Assembly (NCBI RefSeq): GCF_003852425.1
Contig: NZ_QAJN01000004.1
Location: 1-64,000, forward strand
DNA: 64,000 nucleotides
Direction: 5' to 3'
From: Paucibacter sp. KBW04
GTDB taxonomy: Bacteria; Pseudomonadota; Gammaproteobacteria; Burkholderiales; Burkholderiaceae_C
Of this stretch, positions 8,091 through 16,489 are shown piece after piece. Each line of letters opens with the position of its first letter. The stretch's first letter is position 1. A program made the position numbers and the translations under genes. Under the pieces are notes generated by a model that saw nothing but the letters and a program-made list of their open reading frames with translations, did not search any database and had not been told where the DNA came from.

Positions 8091-10055
8091 ATGGATAGAG
8101 AGCAGATCGCAGACAGTGCAAGCACTTTTATTCGGACCATCAACTTCGGTCAACAGCAGCTCATTGGTCCCAATGGCGAAAAGCAGGTGGACAACTCCAA
8201 GTTGAAGGACATTGATGTTGCTCTGCCTGCCGAAAATGGCGGGAGTTCGTTGACTGTCATATGTGGCCGAAATAGGACTGGGAAGTCGCATTTCCTCCAC
8301 CACACATATCAGGCTTTGCGCGCCCACAACGCCAATTTGAAAGCGCCGAATTACGACGCTGGCCTCGGTACGGCATCAGCTAACGTGTGGGTCCGACCGG
8401 TCGACGCAACGATGCCGTTTGCTGGCCATGTTCTGCTTGCCAATCTGTCTTCATTCGCCAACAAATTCGCGACGCTCTCTCTCAAGCGCGGGAGAGTCAG
8501 CGGTGATGGCGACGAGCGGCGTATATCGTCCGTGCGCTCATCGTTTGTGCGCGATCAACTTTTGTCTGCGCCTTCTTTCGCACAGGCAGTAGGAAGACCT
8601 ATCGTCGAGGAAGACCTAAAAGACGAGCACTTTGAAAAGCTGTGTCGAAATTTCGATCCAAATAAACTTTACTGCGTGAATACCAGCTCGACCCCGCCCC
8701 TTAAATCCTTTGAGCAGATGTGTGGTGGCAAGCTTTTCTTTCGATTCAATGTTGGCCGGGGCTTCGAACCGGTGCTGTATTACTCACGTAATGAAGCGAC
8801 GACATTTGGATCGGACGGGAGCGGCTGGAGTCGGGGGCAAAAGGTGGCCTTTGTCTTGTGTCTAATTCTTTATTATTTGAAGCCTCGAATATTGCTCATT
8901 GATGAATTGGAGAATCACCTACACCCTGAATTCATCTCAGGCCTATGCGAGTTAATTAGGAAATATGCTGGCCAGAGTATCGTAACCACTCATCATCCGC
9001 ACCTGATTTTCTCGACGCATGCGGACCGGGTATGGTTCTTTGAATTAGAATTAGTTAAGGAACGACCCAGCCTAATTGAAGTCATGCCACAGAAACGCTC
9101 GGACGATCGCCCGCATCCCAAACGAAGAATTAGCGATCTAAGCACTGATTTTCAACGAATTTCTGCCGCATATAAGCTCTTTGACGCTTTAGACAAGCAG
9201 TTGCTAAATATTGGGCTTTCCGCGCGTTCGGAGTTGGCATTTAATCTACTTGAATCCATAAATGGTGGCCTAACTTTGAAGGTCGCCGCTGCTGGGAGCG
9301 GGGATCGGGCAGATGGGCAGACGAACGCCCTTGCCGAGGAACTGCATGAAATCGTTCGAAGGAAGGGGACAAACGAACTACGTGTTCTCGACTACGGAGC
9401 TGGATCGGGTCGTACGTTCTGGGAGCTTGCGAAAGTCAAGAAATTGAACTTGGAGAGTGCGCAGTGGACTTTTTATGAGCCCAATGCCAAACAAGCGGAA
9501 CTTCTCAATACTCAACTAATGGATAGAGTTAATCAGAAGCAAGTCACTTTAACAACTGACATAAAAAGCGCCGAACCTCCATTTGATGTCGTGCTGGCAG
9601 TTAATCTGCTTCACGAATGCACGCCGAGAGATATCTATAAGTTCTTCCAGGACTGCCGCGAACTCGTGGCTCAAGACGGAAAGGTCGTCATTGCAGAGCT
9701 CTATCCTTTGCTTGAGCCTGAGCGTTTTGGTATCGGTTACTCAAGTGCCGACTTGATCGAGGTTGCTTCTGCCTGTGGTTTCTCGGTCTATAGTAATAAC
9801 ATTCCAATGCGCGGAGGAGCCCTGACGGCATATGTCGTTATCGGGCGCCCTGCAAATGCAGTGAGCGAAGAAGCTGCGGTACATACCATCTGTTCAGTCG
9901 TGTGGGCGGGCATCAAGCGACGTCATCTGATCGAATACGGGGAAACAGTCGAGAGTCGGCGTGTGCGTGATGCAGTTAAATTGGCGTCACAACTACATGC
10001 TATTGCCAGCATGGAAGCGTACGCGCAGGGTAGTTGGCGCGACTTCAATGGCTGA
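8091..10055 (+). CDS. ABC-type AAA ATPase fused to SAM-dependent methyltransferase
   Basis: 654 residues counted from ATG 8091, preceded by TGAGGAAAAA as ribosome site; an in-frame start 54 bases upstream lacks one. The first half is an SMC/ABC-like ATPase: Walker A CGRNRTGKS (59-66), signature-like GWSRGQK (about 246-251), Walker B ILLIDE (Asp271/Glu272) and H-loop SIVTTHH (about 296-302). The second half is a class I methyltransferase: motif I VLDYGAGSGR (432-441), then FYEPN and VVLAVNLLHE. No transmembrane segment is seen. It stands alone between remnants and is more AT-rich than the core genome, indicating acquisition. Stand-alone ATPases of this type are common in phage-defence loci; that role is inferred, not shown. 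Confidence 0.8.
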   Translation: MDREQIADSASTFIRTINFGQQQLIGPNGEKQVDNSKLKDIDVALPAENGGSSLTVICGRNRTGKSHFLHHTYQALRAHNANLKAPNYDAGLGTASANVWVRPVDATMPFAGHVLLANLSSFANKFATLSLKRGRVSGDGDERRISSVRSSFVRDQLLSAPSFAQAVGRPIVEEDLKDEHFEKLCRNFDPNKLYCVNTSSTPPLKSFEQMCGGKLFFRFNVGRGFEPVLYYSRNEATTFGSDGSGWSRGQKVAFVLCLILYYLKPRILLIDELENHLHPEFISGLCELIRKYAGQSIVTTHHPHLIFSTHADRVWFFELELVKERPSLIEVMPQKRSDDRPHPKRRISDLSTDFQRISAAYKLFDALDKQLLNIGLSARSELAFNLLESINGGLTLKVAAAGSGDRADGQTNALAEELHEIVRRKGTNELRVLDYGAGSGRTFWELAKVKKLNLESAQWTFYEPNAKQAELLNTQLMDRVNQKQVTLTTDIKSAEPPFDVVLAVNLLHECTPRDIYKFFQDCRELVAQDGKVVIAELYPLLEPERFGIGYSSADLIEVASACGFSVYSNNIPMRGGALTAYVVIGRPANAVSEEAAVHTICSVVWAGIKRRHLIEYGETVESRRVRDAVKLASQLHAIASMEAYAQGSWRDFNG

Positions 10056-10240
10056 AGGAATGCGACGGAAGCACAGAATATGCGTGAAGTCGTGATCAAT
10101 TCAAACTGGACCGTCGCTGGTAACATTGTGTCGCCAGCCGCAGTGGTCCACGGTCAGATGCGGCCACGCCGCATTGTCGATGAAGTAGAGATTGGCGTGA
10201 TGACGCTCGGGTTGAACGAGGACTGTGGAGCCTTGGTGCT
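10056..10240. other. Intergenic, no feature identified
   Basis: About 185 bases between the ATPase-methyltransferase stop and the truncated pseudogene. Short open frames are present, but none resembles a protein family I know. Confidence 0.3.
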
Positions 10241-10605
10241 TCACGGAGCGGATTGGAGTGAGGATTTTTTGAGGCGCTGCGCTTGCTCCTTTGTGGGGCA
10301 CACCCATACCGCAGCATCGAGTTCCTGCGCCTTAAAGGCGCGTTCGATCTTTCCACTCCAACGCGAACCCCGTCCGGACGCACAGCAACGGCGTCAGGAC
10401 GCTTCAAATCCTTGCCTAGAGCGCCCAGCTGGCCGCCATTCGTCCAGTTCGTCCAACTAGCCGCCAAAACCTGAAGCCGGGATTGTTGAATATCAAGGCT
10501 GTGCTGTAGCGTTGCCATAGCAATGCGACTCAGAGTATGCCTTGTTCGGTTGCTCAGTGAGCGGGTCGAACGCCATGGCTTGGCTGTGGGACGTGATGCC
10601 CCACA
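10241..10605 (-). pseudogene. 5'-truncated, frameshifted gene remnant next to the IS
   Basis: Minus-strand sequence from 10518 reads MATLQHSLDIQQSRLQVLAA, then WTNGGQLGALGKDLKRPDAV and RPDGVRVGVE. It then continues only in a second frame as KIERAFKAQELDAAVWVC and PTKEQAQRLKK, to TGA at 10241-10243. The jump near 10349-10352 fits two extra bases. The pattern RPDAV...VGVE-IER...VWVCP resembles the C-terminus of replication-relaxation-like mobile-element proteins, but that assignment is weak. The 5' end is lost at the insertion-sequence boundary at 10606. Confidence 0.5.
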
Positions 10606-10658
10606 TGACCTGCCCCCTACCGCCGTACCAGTCGCATGGCGGAAGTCCGGGTTGAAGG

Positions 10659-11486
10659 TTACTTGATCTCTTTGCTTGTAGCCGGTGGCGGATGGTTCTT
10701 TGTGCGATGGTTGCGGGCGAACTCGGCCGGAGGAATTCGTCCTAAGCTGCTGTGCGGCCGCACCTCGTTGTAGTCTTGGCGCTAGGCAGCAATCGCCGTA
10801 CGTGCTTGCGCTAGCGTCTCGAACCAATGCTCGTTCAAGCATTCGTCGCGGAACTTGCCGTTGAAGCTCTCGATGTAGCCGTTCGGCATGGGCCGCCCGG
10901 GCTGGATCAAGATGTGCTGTACGCCGTGAGACTGCGCCCAAGCGATGAAGGCCCGGCAAGTGAACTCCGACCCGTTATCTGTTCGCACCGCCGCCGGATA
11001 GCCCCTGAACATTGCCGCCCGATCCAACAGCCGCGTCACGTACTGCCCTGAGATGCCGAAGTCCACGGCAATGTCCACGCACTCATGCGTGAAGTCGTCG
11101 GCCACGGTCAGGCTTTTGATGCGCCGGCCATTGGCCAAGCTGTCGGAAACAAAGTCCATGCTCCACACCTCATTGACTCGGATTGGCACGGTGAGCGGTA
11201 CGCGCTCGCTGGCTGCCCGTCTGATCTTCTTGCGCTTGCGCACCGCGAGTTGCGCCTGGCTGTACAACCGATAGACGCGCTTGTGGTTGACGCCCGGAAA
11301 CTCTGGGCGCAGCAGGTCGTGAATGCGGCGATAGCCGAAGCGCCGCCTCACCTGCGCGATCTCGACGATCTTGGCGCTGAGTTGTTGCGTGGCCTCATCG
11401 ATCACGGGCGGGTTGCGATAGCTGTCTATGGAGAGCCCCACCAGGCGGCAAGCGCGGCGTTCGGACAGATGGTGCTGCGCAATCAT
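10659..11486 (-). pseudogene. IS3-family transposase OrfB (integrase core), amber-interrupted
   Basis: DDE integrase-type transposase subunit. VNEVWSMDFVSDSLANGR (first Asp), RTDNGSEFTCRAF (second Asp) and YIESFNGKFRDECLNEHWF (Glu) give the catalytic triad, preceded by a helix-turn-helix region (ERRACRLVGLSIDSYR). The conserved tail reads TAIAA, then TAG at 10782-10784 where tryptophan is expected, then RQDYNEVRPHSSLGR to the native TAA at 10659. The last 40 or so residues are therefore lost. In this family OrfB is normally made as an OrfAB fusion by -1 frameshifting. Confidence 0.85.
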
Positions 11487-11518
11487 CTGGGCCGCCGCTT
11501 CACGCCTAACCTGCGGGG

Positions 11519-11794
11519 CTAGGGCTTTACGCCGAAAACGTCCTTGAGCGCATGGATGTCAAGGTGCGCCTCGGCCAGCAGGCGCTTGAGCTCGGCGTTC
11601 TCGGATTCGAGTTCACGCAGTCTCTTGGCATCCGTGGCCTGCATGCCGCCGTACTTGGCGCGCCACTTGTAGAAGGTGGCGTCACTGAAGCCACCTTGGC
11701 GGCACAGTTCCTTGACCGGCATGCCAGCCTCTGCCTGCTTCAGGAATCCGATGATCTGTTCCTCGGTGAATCTGCTCTTCTTCATGTCCATCAT
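11519..11794 (-). CDS. IS3-family transposase OrfA
   Basis: 91 residues: an N-terminal helix-turn-helix (KKSRFTEEQIIGFLKQAEAG, then ELCRQGGFSDATFYKWRAKYGG) followed by a leucine-zipper-like coiled coil (RLRELESENAELKRLLAEAH). This is the standard DNA-binding subunit for IS ends. It lies just upstream of orfB. The reading frame looks intact. Confidence 0.88.
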   Translation of the reverse strand: MMDMKKSRFTEEQIIGFLKQAEAGMPVKELCRQGGFSDATFYKWRAKYGGMQATDAKRLRELESENAELKRLLAEAHLDIHALKDVFGVKP

Positions 11795-11861
11795 TCTCCT
11801 GGTTGATGGACTTCACTACCTTTGCGCTGGTACGGCAGGAAGGGGGCAGGTCAAATTCAGC

Positions 11862-12965
11862 CTACTTTGGCCTAGCGAGGTCGAGTTGATCGGCATGCTC
11901 GTGAAGCGCCAGCCCATGCAACGCCGCCACCGCCCGCGCGAAGCTCGCGTTGTCCCCCGTCTGAAACAGGCCACTGACCCGCAACTCAGCAAGGCCGCCC
12001 GATTCGACCAATCGAATCGGCACCGCGCTGTAGCGATTCATCTCAGCCACGGCGTCAAGCAACGGAACATCGTCAAACAGCGCCTCGCCACGCCTCCAAG
12101 CCAACACCTGCTCCATGCGCGGCCGGTCGACTTGGGGAACAGCCAAGGCAAGCGAACTGCCCTGCTTGCCTGACTCCCCTGCCCCAGTCCGCGAATCAAG
12201 TCGCATTCGTTCTCCAGGCGCCATCACAAGTGGGCTCCGACGCGCAGCCCCCGCGTCACCTGATGAAGCACCACGGACCACCACCTGCCCTTCCACCAAG
12301 GTCACGGCGAGGGCTGCGGCTGCAGCAGGCGAATCACCTGGCGTCAGGCGCACGACAAAGGCCGTGCCGGTGGCCACGACCTCGGTGCCTGCCGCCTGAA
12401 CAATGAAGGGTCGGCTCACATCCTTGGCGACCTCGAACAAGGCCTCCCCACCCTCCACGGAGACCGTGCGCTGCGCCCGCCCAAGCTCCACGCGAACCCG
12501 CGTGGCGGTGTTCAGCGACATGCGGGTGCCGTCTTCCAGCATCACCACCTGCTGCTCACCCACACCGGTCCGAAAGCTCTCTACATTTCGCCAGGGATGC
12601 AAGATCACCAAGCCCACAAGGAACGAGACAGACAAGGCCAAGGCCCAAGGCACAGGCCTCGAAGCCAGGTGCGCTTGGCGAGCCACTGAAGCACCCTCAC
12701 CAGAAGCTGAGCGGGCATAGCTGCTCAGCGTCACGCCCGCCACTTCCTGCCAGATCTCGGTGCAGCGCTCAAAAGCAAGACGATGCGCCGCAGACCGCTC
12801 CTGCCAAGCCAGGCATTCGCGCTCCATGCGTACGGACCGATCAGGCCCATGCAGGCGAGCCACCCACACCGAGGCTTCAGCAGCAATCTCGGGTGTCACC
12901 GCCGGAGCAGCCACCTCACCAAGCCCCCTGCCCTCTTCTTCTCCTGAACCTCGCACGCCTACCAA
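11862..12965 (-). CDS. FecR-family anti-sigma regulator
   Basis: Membrane anti-sigma/sigma-regulator of about 367 residues. The cytosolic N-terminus has the FecR-type WVARLHGPDRS...AWQERSAAHRLAFERC motif. One membrane span follows (WALALSVSFLVGLVILHPW, about 105-124), then the periplasmic FecR domain (VMLEDGTRMSLNTATRVRV; ALFEVAKDVSRPFIVQ) and a C-terminal STN-like part (LFDDVPLLDAVAEMNRYS). The TTG start at 12965 overlaps the sigma-factor stop; a GTG at 12956 is an alternative. It should hold the ECF sigma factor and receive a signal from a TonB-dependent transducer, but no such receptor follows: the IS begins 9 bases past the stop. Confidence 0.88.
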   Translation of the reverse strand: MVGVRGSGEEEGRGLGEVAAPAVTPEIAAEASVWVARLHGPDRSVRMERECLAWQERSAAHRLAFERCTEIWQEVAGVTLSSYARSASGEGASVARQAHLASRPVPWALALSVSFLVGLVILHPWRNVESFRTGVGEQQVVMLEDGTRMSLNTATRVRVELGRAQRTVSVEGGEALFEVAKDVSRPFIVQAAGTEVVATGTAFVVRLTPGDSPAAAAALAVTLVEGQVVVRGASSGDAGAARRSPLVMAPGERMRLDSRTGAGESGKQGSSLALAVPQVDRPRMEQVLAWRRGEALFDDVPLLDAVAEMNRYSAVPIRLVESGGLAELRVSGLFQTGDNASFARAVAALHGLALHEHADQLDLARPK

Positions 12966-13441
12966 CCTTCCATCCAGCCTGTTACCTGCAGTGTCGCCTT
13001 GGCAATGTGCTTCTCTACCGTGCTGGTGCTCAAGCCATGGCGATCCGCAATCTCCCGATAGGTCAGGCCGTCAATGCGGTTGGCCAGGAAGATGTCGCGC
13101 GTCTTCTCGTTCAAGCGATTCAGGCACACGCTCATCCGCGCCATGCGCTCGCGAGCCAGCACCACAGCTTCAATGCCCGGCGCCGTATCCAAAAGCACCA
13201 CCTCCTCCAGCAGCACCTCCTCGCCATGATTGACCCGCGCTCGGTGTGCATCAATCGACAAGTTCAGCGCCGTGCGCATCAAGAACGCCTCGGGCCGCTC
13301 CACCGGCACCGGCTGATCCAGCTCATAGCGGGCGAGGCGCACCCAGGCTTCTTGCACCAGATCATCAGCGTCATGGGTTGAGCGGCCTCGGCGCATCAAA
13401 GCGGCTCTGACGCGCGAGAAAGCTGCTTCCAAATTAATCAT
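12959..13441 (-). CDS. ECF-type RNA polymerase sigma factor (FecI-like)
   Basis: 160 residues from ATG 13441, which is preceded by AAGGAG at good spacing. Region 2 is visible as HDADDLVQEAWVRL and RPEAFLMRTALNLSIDAHR. Region 4 is LNEKTRDIFLANRIDGLTYR, then EIADRHGLSTSTVEKHIAKA, a clear helix-turn-helix. The gene overlaps fecR and forms a FecI/FecR-type signalling pair that normally drives a ferric-siderophore receptor gene. The pair is more GC-rich than its island neighbours and may be residual core DNA or a separate acquisition. Confidence 0.92.
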   Translation of the reverse strand: MINLEAAFSRVRAALMRRGRSTHDADDLVQEAWVRLARYELDQPVPVERPEAFLMRTALNLSIDAHRARVNHGEEVLLEEVVLLDTAPGIEAVVLARERMARMSVCLNRLNEKTRDIFLANRIDGLTYREIADRHGLSTSTVEKHIAKATLQVTGWMEGW

Positions 13442-13455
13442 TTGGAATCTCCTTT

Positions 13456-14088
13456 TCACCAGCAATTGATCGGCGCTGGTACCCTGCAGCGGCGAGGTTC
13501 GACGTTGCATCGCCGGGACCTGATGCGACTAGCGCCGGAAAGACAGAGCGCCATTGACCCCAACTGGTTGTCCACTCGCTGAAGAACTTGACCAACAAAG
13601 AACAGCCATGACGGAGACACCAAAGAGCCACGCCTCTGGCCAACTATTCGAACCACCTCACCCTGAATTGCTTCCATTTCTTGAGCGGAAGTAGTGACAA
13701 GTCGCCGCGCAAACATTGAATACCCAATGTTCGAGCCGTCCTTTCGAACCAGTTCCAGCCTCGTTTCGACGACATGAGGGAAAGCCAACCGCGCGGCGCC
13801 AGCATCCGCATTAGCCACGAATCGAATCCGCTCAACACCGCGATCAGCTAGATCAACGAAGACTGCCCGCCAGTCGGGTGCCCCCATCGGCGAACACCTC
13901 CAAGCGCCCAGCAATTCCCGCTGACCATCGCTCAACGTGCCAAGAGCCCAAGTCAGAGGGCTACGGCTTTCCTCAACAAGAGCAGGCGCTTGAATCGGTA
14001 GTGCAGCAAAGTGGACCAACGCGTATCTGCAACAAAGCGGACGACTCAGCCACTCAGCATTTGCTCCACACAAAGTGTTTTCCATCAC
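13456..14088 (-). pseudogene. Possible transposase remnant (mutator-like), low confidence
   Basis: A minus-strand frame reads LGTLSDGQRELLGAWRC, then PDWRAVFVDLADRGVERIRFV and AARLAFPHVVETR. This recalls the catalytic region of mutator (IS256-type) transposases, where a statement of use such as xxLGVW is followed by a tract like FWxxVLxDLxxRGV. The beginning and end do not match anything. No catalytic triad can be completed and no terminal repeats were found, so I treat it as a fragment. Confidence 0.35.
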
Positions 14089-14145
14089 TCCCCCTTGCTG
14101 AAGTGAGAAGGCGCGCGTTGCTTGCGCTACCGCAACCTGTCAATG

Positions 14146-14194
14146 CTACGAAATTCGTAGTATCTGGATTGTACAAAAGCTACGACTCTCGTAG
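14146..14194 (+). promoter_or_regulatory. Two CTACGA-N3-TCGTAG operators before the XRE gene
   Basis: Two perfect palindromes, CTACGA-AAT-TCGTAG (14146-14160) and CTACGA-CTC-TCGTAG (14180-14194), are spaced 34 bases centre to centre. The second ends 4 bases before the ATG of the XRE gene. Identical half-sites with different 3-base centres are what a dimeric helix-turn-helix repressor would bind. Autoregulation by the adjacent gene is the simplest reading. Confidence 0.75.
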
Positions 14195-14198
14195 CAAG

Positions 14199-14522
14199 AT
14201 GAAAGACGCGGAAAACAGTACAGCGGGGGTCTGGCAAAGGCGGCTGAAAGAGGCTCGCATTGCTCTCGGACTCAGCCAAAAGCAGCTAGGAATTGAGGCG
14301 GGCCTTGACGAGTTCGTGGCTTCGACCCGTATAAATCGCTACGAGCAGGGCGTTCACGCACCCGACTTCCAAATAGCGATGCGATTGGCTCAAGTGCTTG
14401 GCGTACCAGTCGCGTTCCTCTACTGCGACAGTGACGAAATGGCGCAGATGATCTTGACGTTCCATAAGGCGCCAGAGGCGGCGCGTCGACAGGCTATAGC
14501 TACCTTACAAAAAGCAACGTGA
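14199..14522 (+). CDS. XRE-family transcriptional regulator
   Basis: 107 residues. The helix-turn-helix is WQRRLKEARIALGLSQKQLG followed by EAGLDEFVASTRINRYEQG and VHAPDFQIAMRLAQVLGVPV, a complete Cro/CI-type domain with a short C-terminal tail. The ATG at 14199 is chosen because the domain begins right after it and the upstream in-frame sequence is not protein-like. The last operator half-site lies 4 bases upstream, leaving no room for a strong ribosome site, so translation may be weak. It probably represses itself through the two palindromes; other targets are unknown. Confidence 0.85.
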   Translation: MKDAENSTAGVWQRRLKEARIALGLSQKQLGIEAGLDEFVASTRINRYEQGVHAPDFQIAMRLAQVLGVPVAFLYCDSDEMAQMILTFHKAPEAARRQAIATLQKAT

Positions 14523-15033
14523 AGCCCCCGTCCGAGCACAGCCTGAGAGTCTTTCCTTGTGGTTATCTGACTGAATTGTCTCTTCGCAAAGCACGGGATA
14601 CCCGTTGAGCAGAGCAAAGAACCAATTCGAACGCAGTACAAGGCTAACAGCCAGGTCCAAGCGTAGTTCAACAACTACCGCGACGGCCAACACCGGCCAT
14701 CTAGCATTCCGTTGGACAACCGCCTGCAGCACCCCCTGACACGGCCGATCAGCTAAGTCGGGTTGGCCGAGAAACCCAGGCTGAGACCCACGACAGTTTT
14801 CACAAACTTCGAAACGACGCCGAAGTGCAGCAAGCGTCGACAGAGAACCTACTGGCACTGAAGCGCTCTGTGCCCTTCACAGAAACTCGCGCCCGAACGT
14901 TGCCAAGCGGCCAATTGCCCTAACGCTGCCACACCCTGCTCTCGTTGCACTGCCTGACTACAGTGTTTTGACGCCTGATCTCAGACGCCGTCTGGGGCTG
15001 ACGGTAGAAGCGAATGGTTAGCTAGGCAGCACG
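14523..15033. other. No recognisable gene
   Basis: About 510 bases. A minus-strand open frame (14505-14858) gives a 117-residue sequence (AALRRRFEVCENCRGSQPG; VVELRLDLAVSLVLRSNWFF) that is protein-like in parts but matches nothing I know. It could be a remnant or a chance frame. Confidence 0.3.
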
Positions 15034-15582
15034 TCAACCACCTGCGGCAAGCAGTAGCGCCAAAAGCGCAATATCTCGTCTTTCCTTCGCAGCAGTTCCA
15101 GCAGCTAACGCGCGGTCTTCCAAGCTAAATGTTGCATTTTCAGAGTCCTGTTTCATCGCATTCGCTGATGCCCTCTTTATTGCGAGTAAGTCCGAGACGG
15201 CCACTACTTGTAACAGGTATCCATCCAAAGTCGCTTGTTGCGAACGGGAAAGGCAATCATCAAACTCTGGGTCTCCTGCGACCGAAGTCAGGATGTCAAC
15301 TTCGGGGAGCACTGGATCGCCAACACAGAACTTGAAGTTCGGCTGCTGCAACCGTTCAAGCGGCGGCCTGTTTGGGAACTCTTGAAGAAAGCTAGTCATA
15401 GCCTCCGTGTTGGTGCGGTCGCGAGCAATCCATAGGTCTAGATCGCGCGTTGGACGGTCAATGCCCATCAATCGCATGGCTTGCCCGCCCACTAGAAGGT
15501 AGCGGACTCCAAGCGCCAAAAACCGGCGTATGACCTCCCTTTGGAGTCGAGTCATTTCAGTCCGCTCTTGCTTCCGATGCAT
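15034..15582 (-). CDS. Nucleotidyltransferase-fold protein
   Basis: About 182 residues. The N-terminal part has the nucleotidyltransferase signature: YLLVGGQAMRLMG followed by RPTRDLDLWIA, where the GG and the D-x-D pair form the metal and NTP site. A later acidic residue may be supplied by LPEVDILTS. Proteins of this shape occur as stand-alone enzymes and as toxins or antitoxins (MNT, AbiEii types) on mobile elements. No clear partner such as a HEPN protein lies beside it. The start may be 15582 or ATG 15555. It lies 11 bases after the zinc-ribbon gene on the same strand, so the two are probably co-transcribed. Confidence 0.65.
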   Translation of the reverse strand: MHRKQERTEMTRLQREVIRRFLALGVRYLLVGGQAMRLMGIDRPTRDLDLWIARDRTNTEAMTSFLQEFPNRPPLERLQQPNFKFCVGDPVLPEVDILTSVAGDPEFDDCLSRSQQATLDGYLLQVVAVSDLLAIKRASANAMKQDSENATFSLEDRALAAGTAAKERRDIALLALLLAAGG

Positions 15583-15593
15583 TTTTCGATGGC

Positions 15594-16124
15594 CTAAGGG
15601 GCTTGACGTTTCCTGTCCACTCCGGGGTCATCCTTGCCTGATAACGACGGCATCGGAACTGACGCTGCGTCTTGCAACTTATCCGGCTCGATGAGTATGG
15701 CATTCGGCACTTTTTCTGCATCGAGGAATTCGTCCGCACTCATAGTTGGCCTGTAAAACTTCCACGCCCCGAAACTGAAGCTTGAAACCATCAGAAGACC
15801 GACTGACATTAACAAGCCCAGTACGAAGCCGGCCCATACGTTCAGGCCGCGCTTCTTCCACACGTAAGCTAACAATGCACCTCCCGTAAGCAGGGGACCA
15901 CTGAAAGATTGCGATAAAGGTCGCCCGTGGGAGGGCAATAAGTAGCCCATGACCGCACCGACGAAGCAGAACAGCAACAGCCAGAATGGCCAAGCTAACC
16001 ATGCCTTCGGCCGAATTTCCTTAATTCCGGTGGCCGCAATGGCCGAGTTCAACTGCTTGCCACAATTCGAGCAGAACAGTGCACCTGAAAGCGTGTTTTT
16101 GACCCCGCAATACACACAGAACAT
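15594..16124 (-). CDS. Zinc-ribbon membrane protein, unknown function
   Basis: 176 residues. The N-terminus is a zinc ribbon with four cysteines in two CxxC knuckles (MFCVYCG and FCSNCG, residues 3-21). Three hydrophobic segments follow (about 44-62, 73-88 and 96-118), then a polar tail. Such zinc-ribbon plus membrane-span proteins are common and poorly characterised. It precedes the nucleotidyltransferase gene on the same strand. No function can be assigned. Confidence 0.6.
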   Translation of the reverse strand: MFCVYCGVKNTLSGALFCSNCGKQLNSAIAATGIKEIRPKAWLAWPFWLLLFCFVGAVMGYLLPSHGRPLSQSFSGPLLTGGALLAYVWKKRGLNVWAGFVLGLLMSVGLLMVSSFSFGAWKFYRPTMSADEFLDAEKVPNAILIEPDKLQDAASVPMPSLSGKDDPGVDRKRQAP

Positions 16125-16489
16125 TCACCTCTCCATCAGCCGGCCTCAAAGCCTAAAGGGTTATCTTGACTTACTCATCGTAAACGCTGAATCGCAGGCG
16201 AAGACGCCTTCCGATGCGACCAATCGATGAGCTTTATCGCCGGCTCACCGAATTTCTATGCTGATTGAGCGTCGACAGTTGACAGTAGTCGAAAGTGACC
16301 GACTGCACTCGAATCACCTCAGCCACCCAGAGATTGAAGTTCTAAGCACTCCGGCTATTGGCACGTTGGAGTCGTGCAAACCTCATCTGTAGTTGGCCAC
16401 TCAGAGAGCCAATGTCAGACCTTGAAATCTCGATTGATCCTTGAATGGTTCATGCTCTTAGAAAATGTGGAAACGCTGCTCCACATCAG
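16125..16489. other. Intergenic, no gene identified
   Basis: About 365 bases between the relaxase stop and the zinc-ribbon gene. It should hold the promoter of the zinc-ribbon/nucleotidyltransferase pair, but I cannot point to convincing -35/-10 boxes. Confidence 0.3.

Larger units (their letters stand above)
10606..11853 (-). mobile_element. IS3-family insertion sequence (IS407-group-like), defective
   Basis: 1,248 bp carrying orfA and orfB on the minus strand. The ends are near-perfect inverted repeats: TGACCTGCCCCCT at 10606-10618 and its complement at 11841-11853, with similarity extending about 25 bases. Flanking bases are CACA on the left and AATT on the right, so the expected short target duplication is absent. 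This suggests recombination or deletion at one end after insertion. orfB has a nonsense codon, so the element should not move by itself. Confidence 0.85.

Noticed and set aside
10096-10959. 287-codon minus-strand open frame across the IS boundary
   Set aside because: It runs from inside the IS in a non-transposase frame into the remnant; only the part left of 10605 is protein-like and is reported as a pseudogene.
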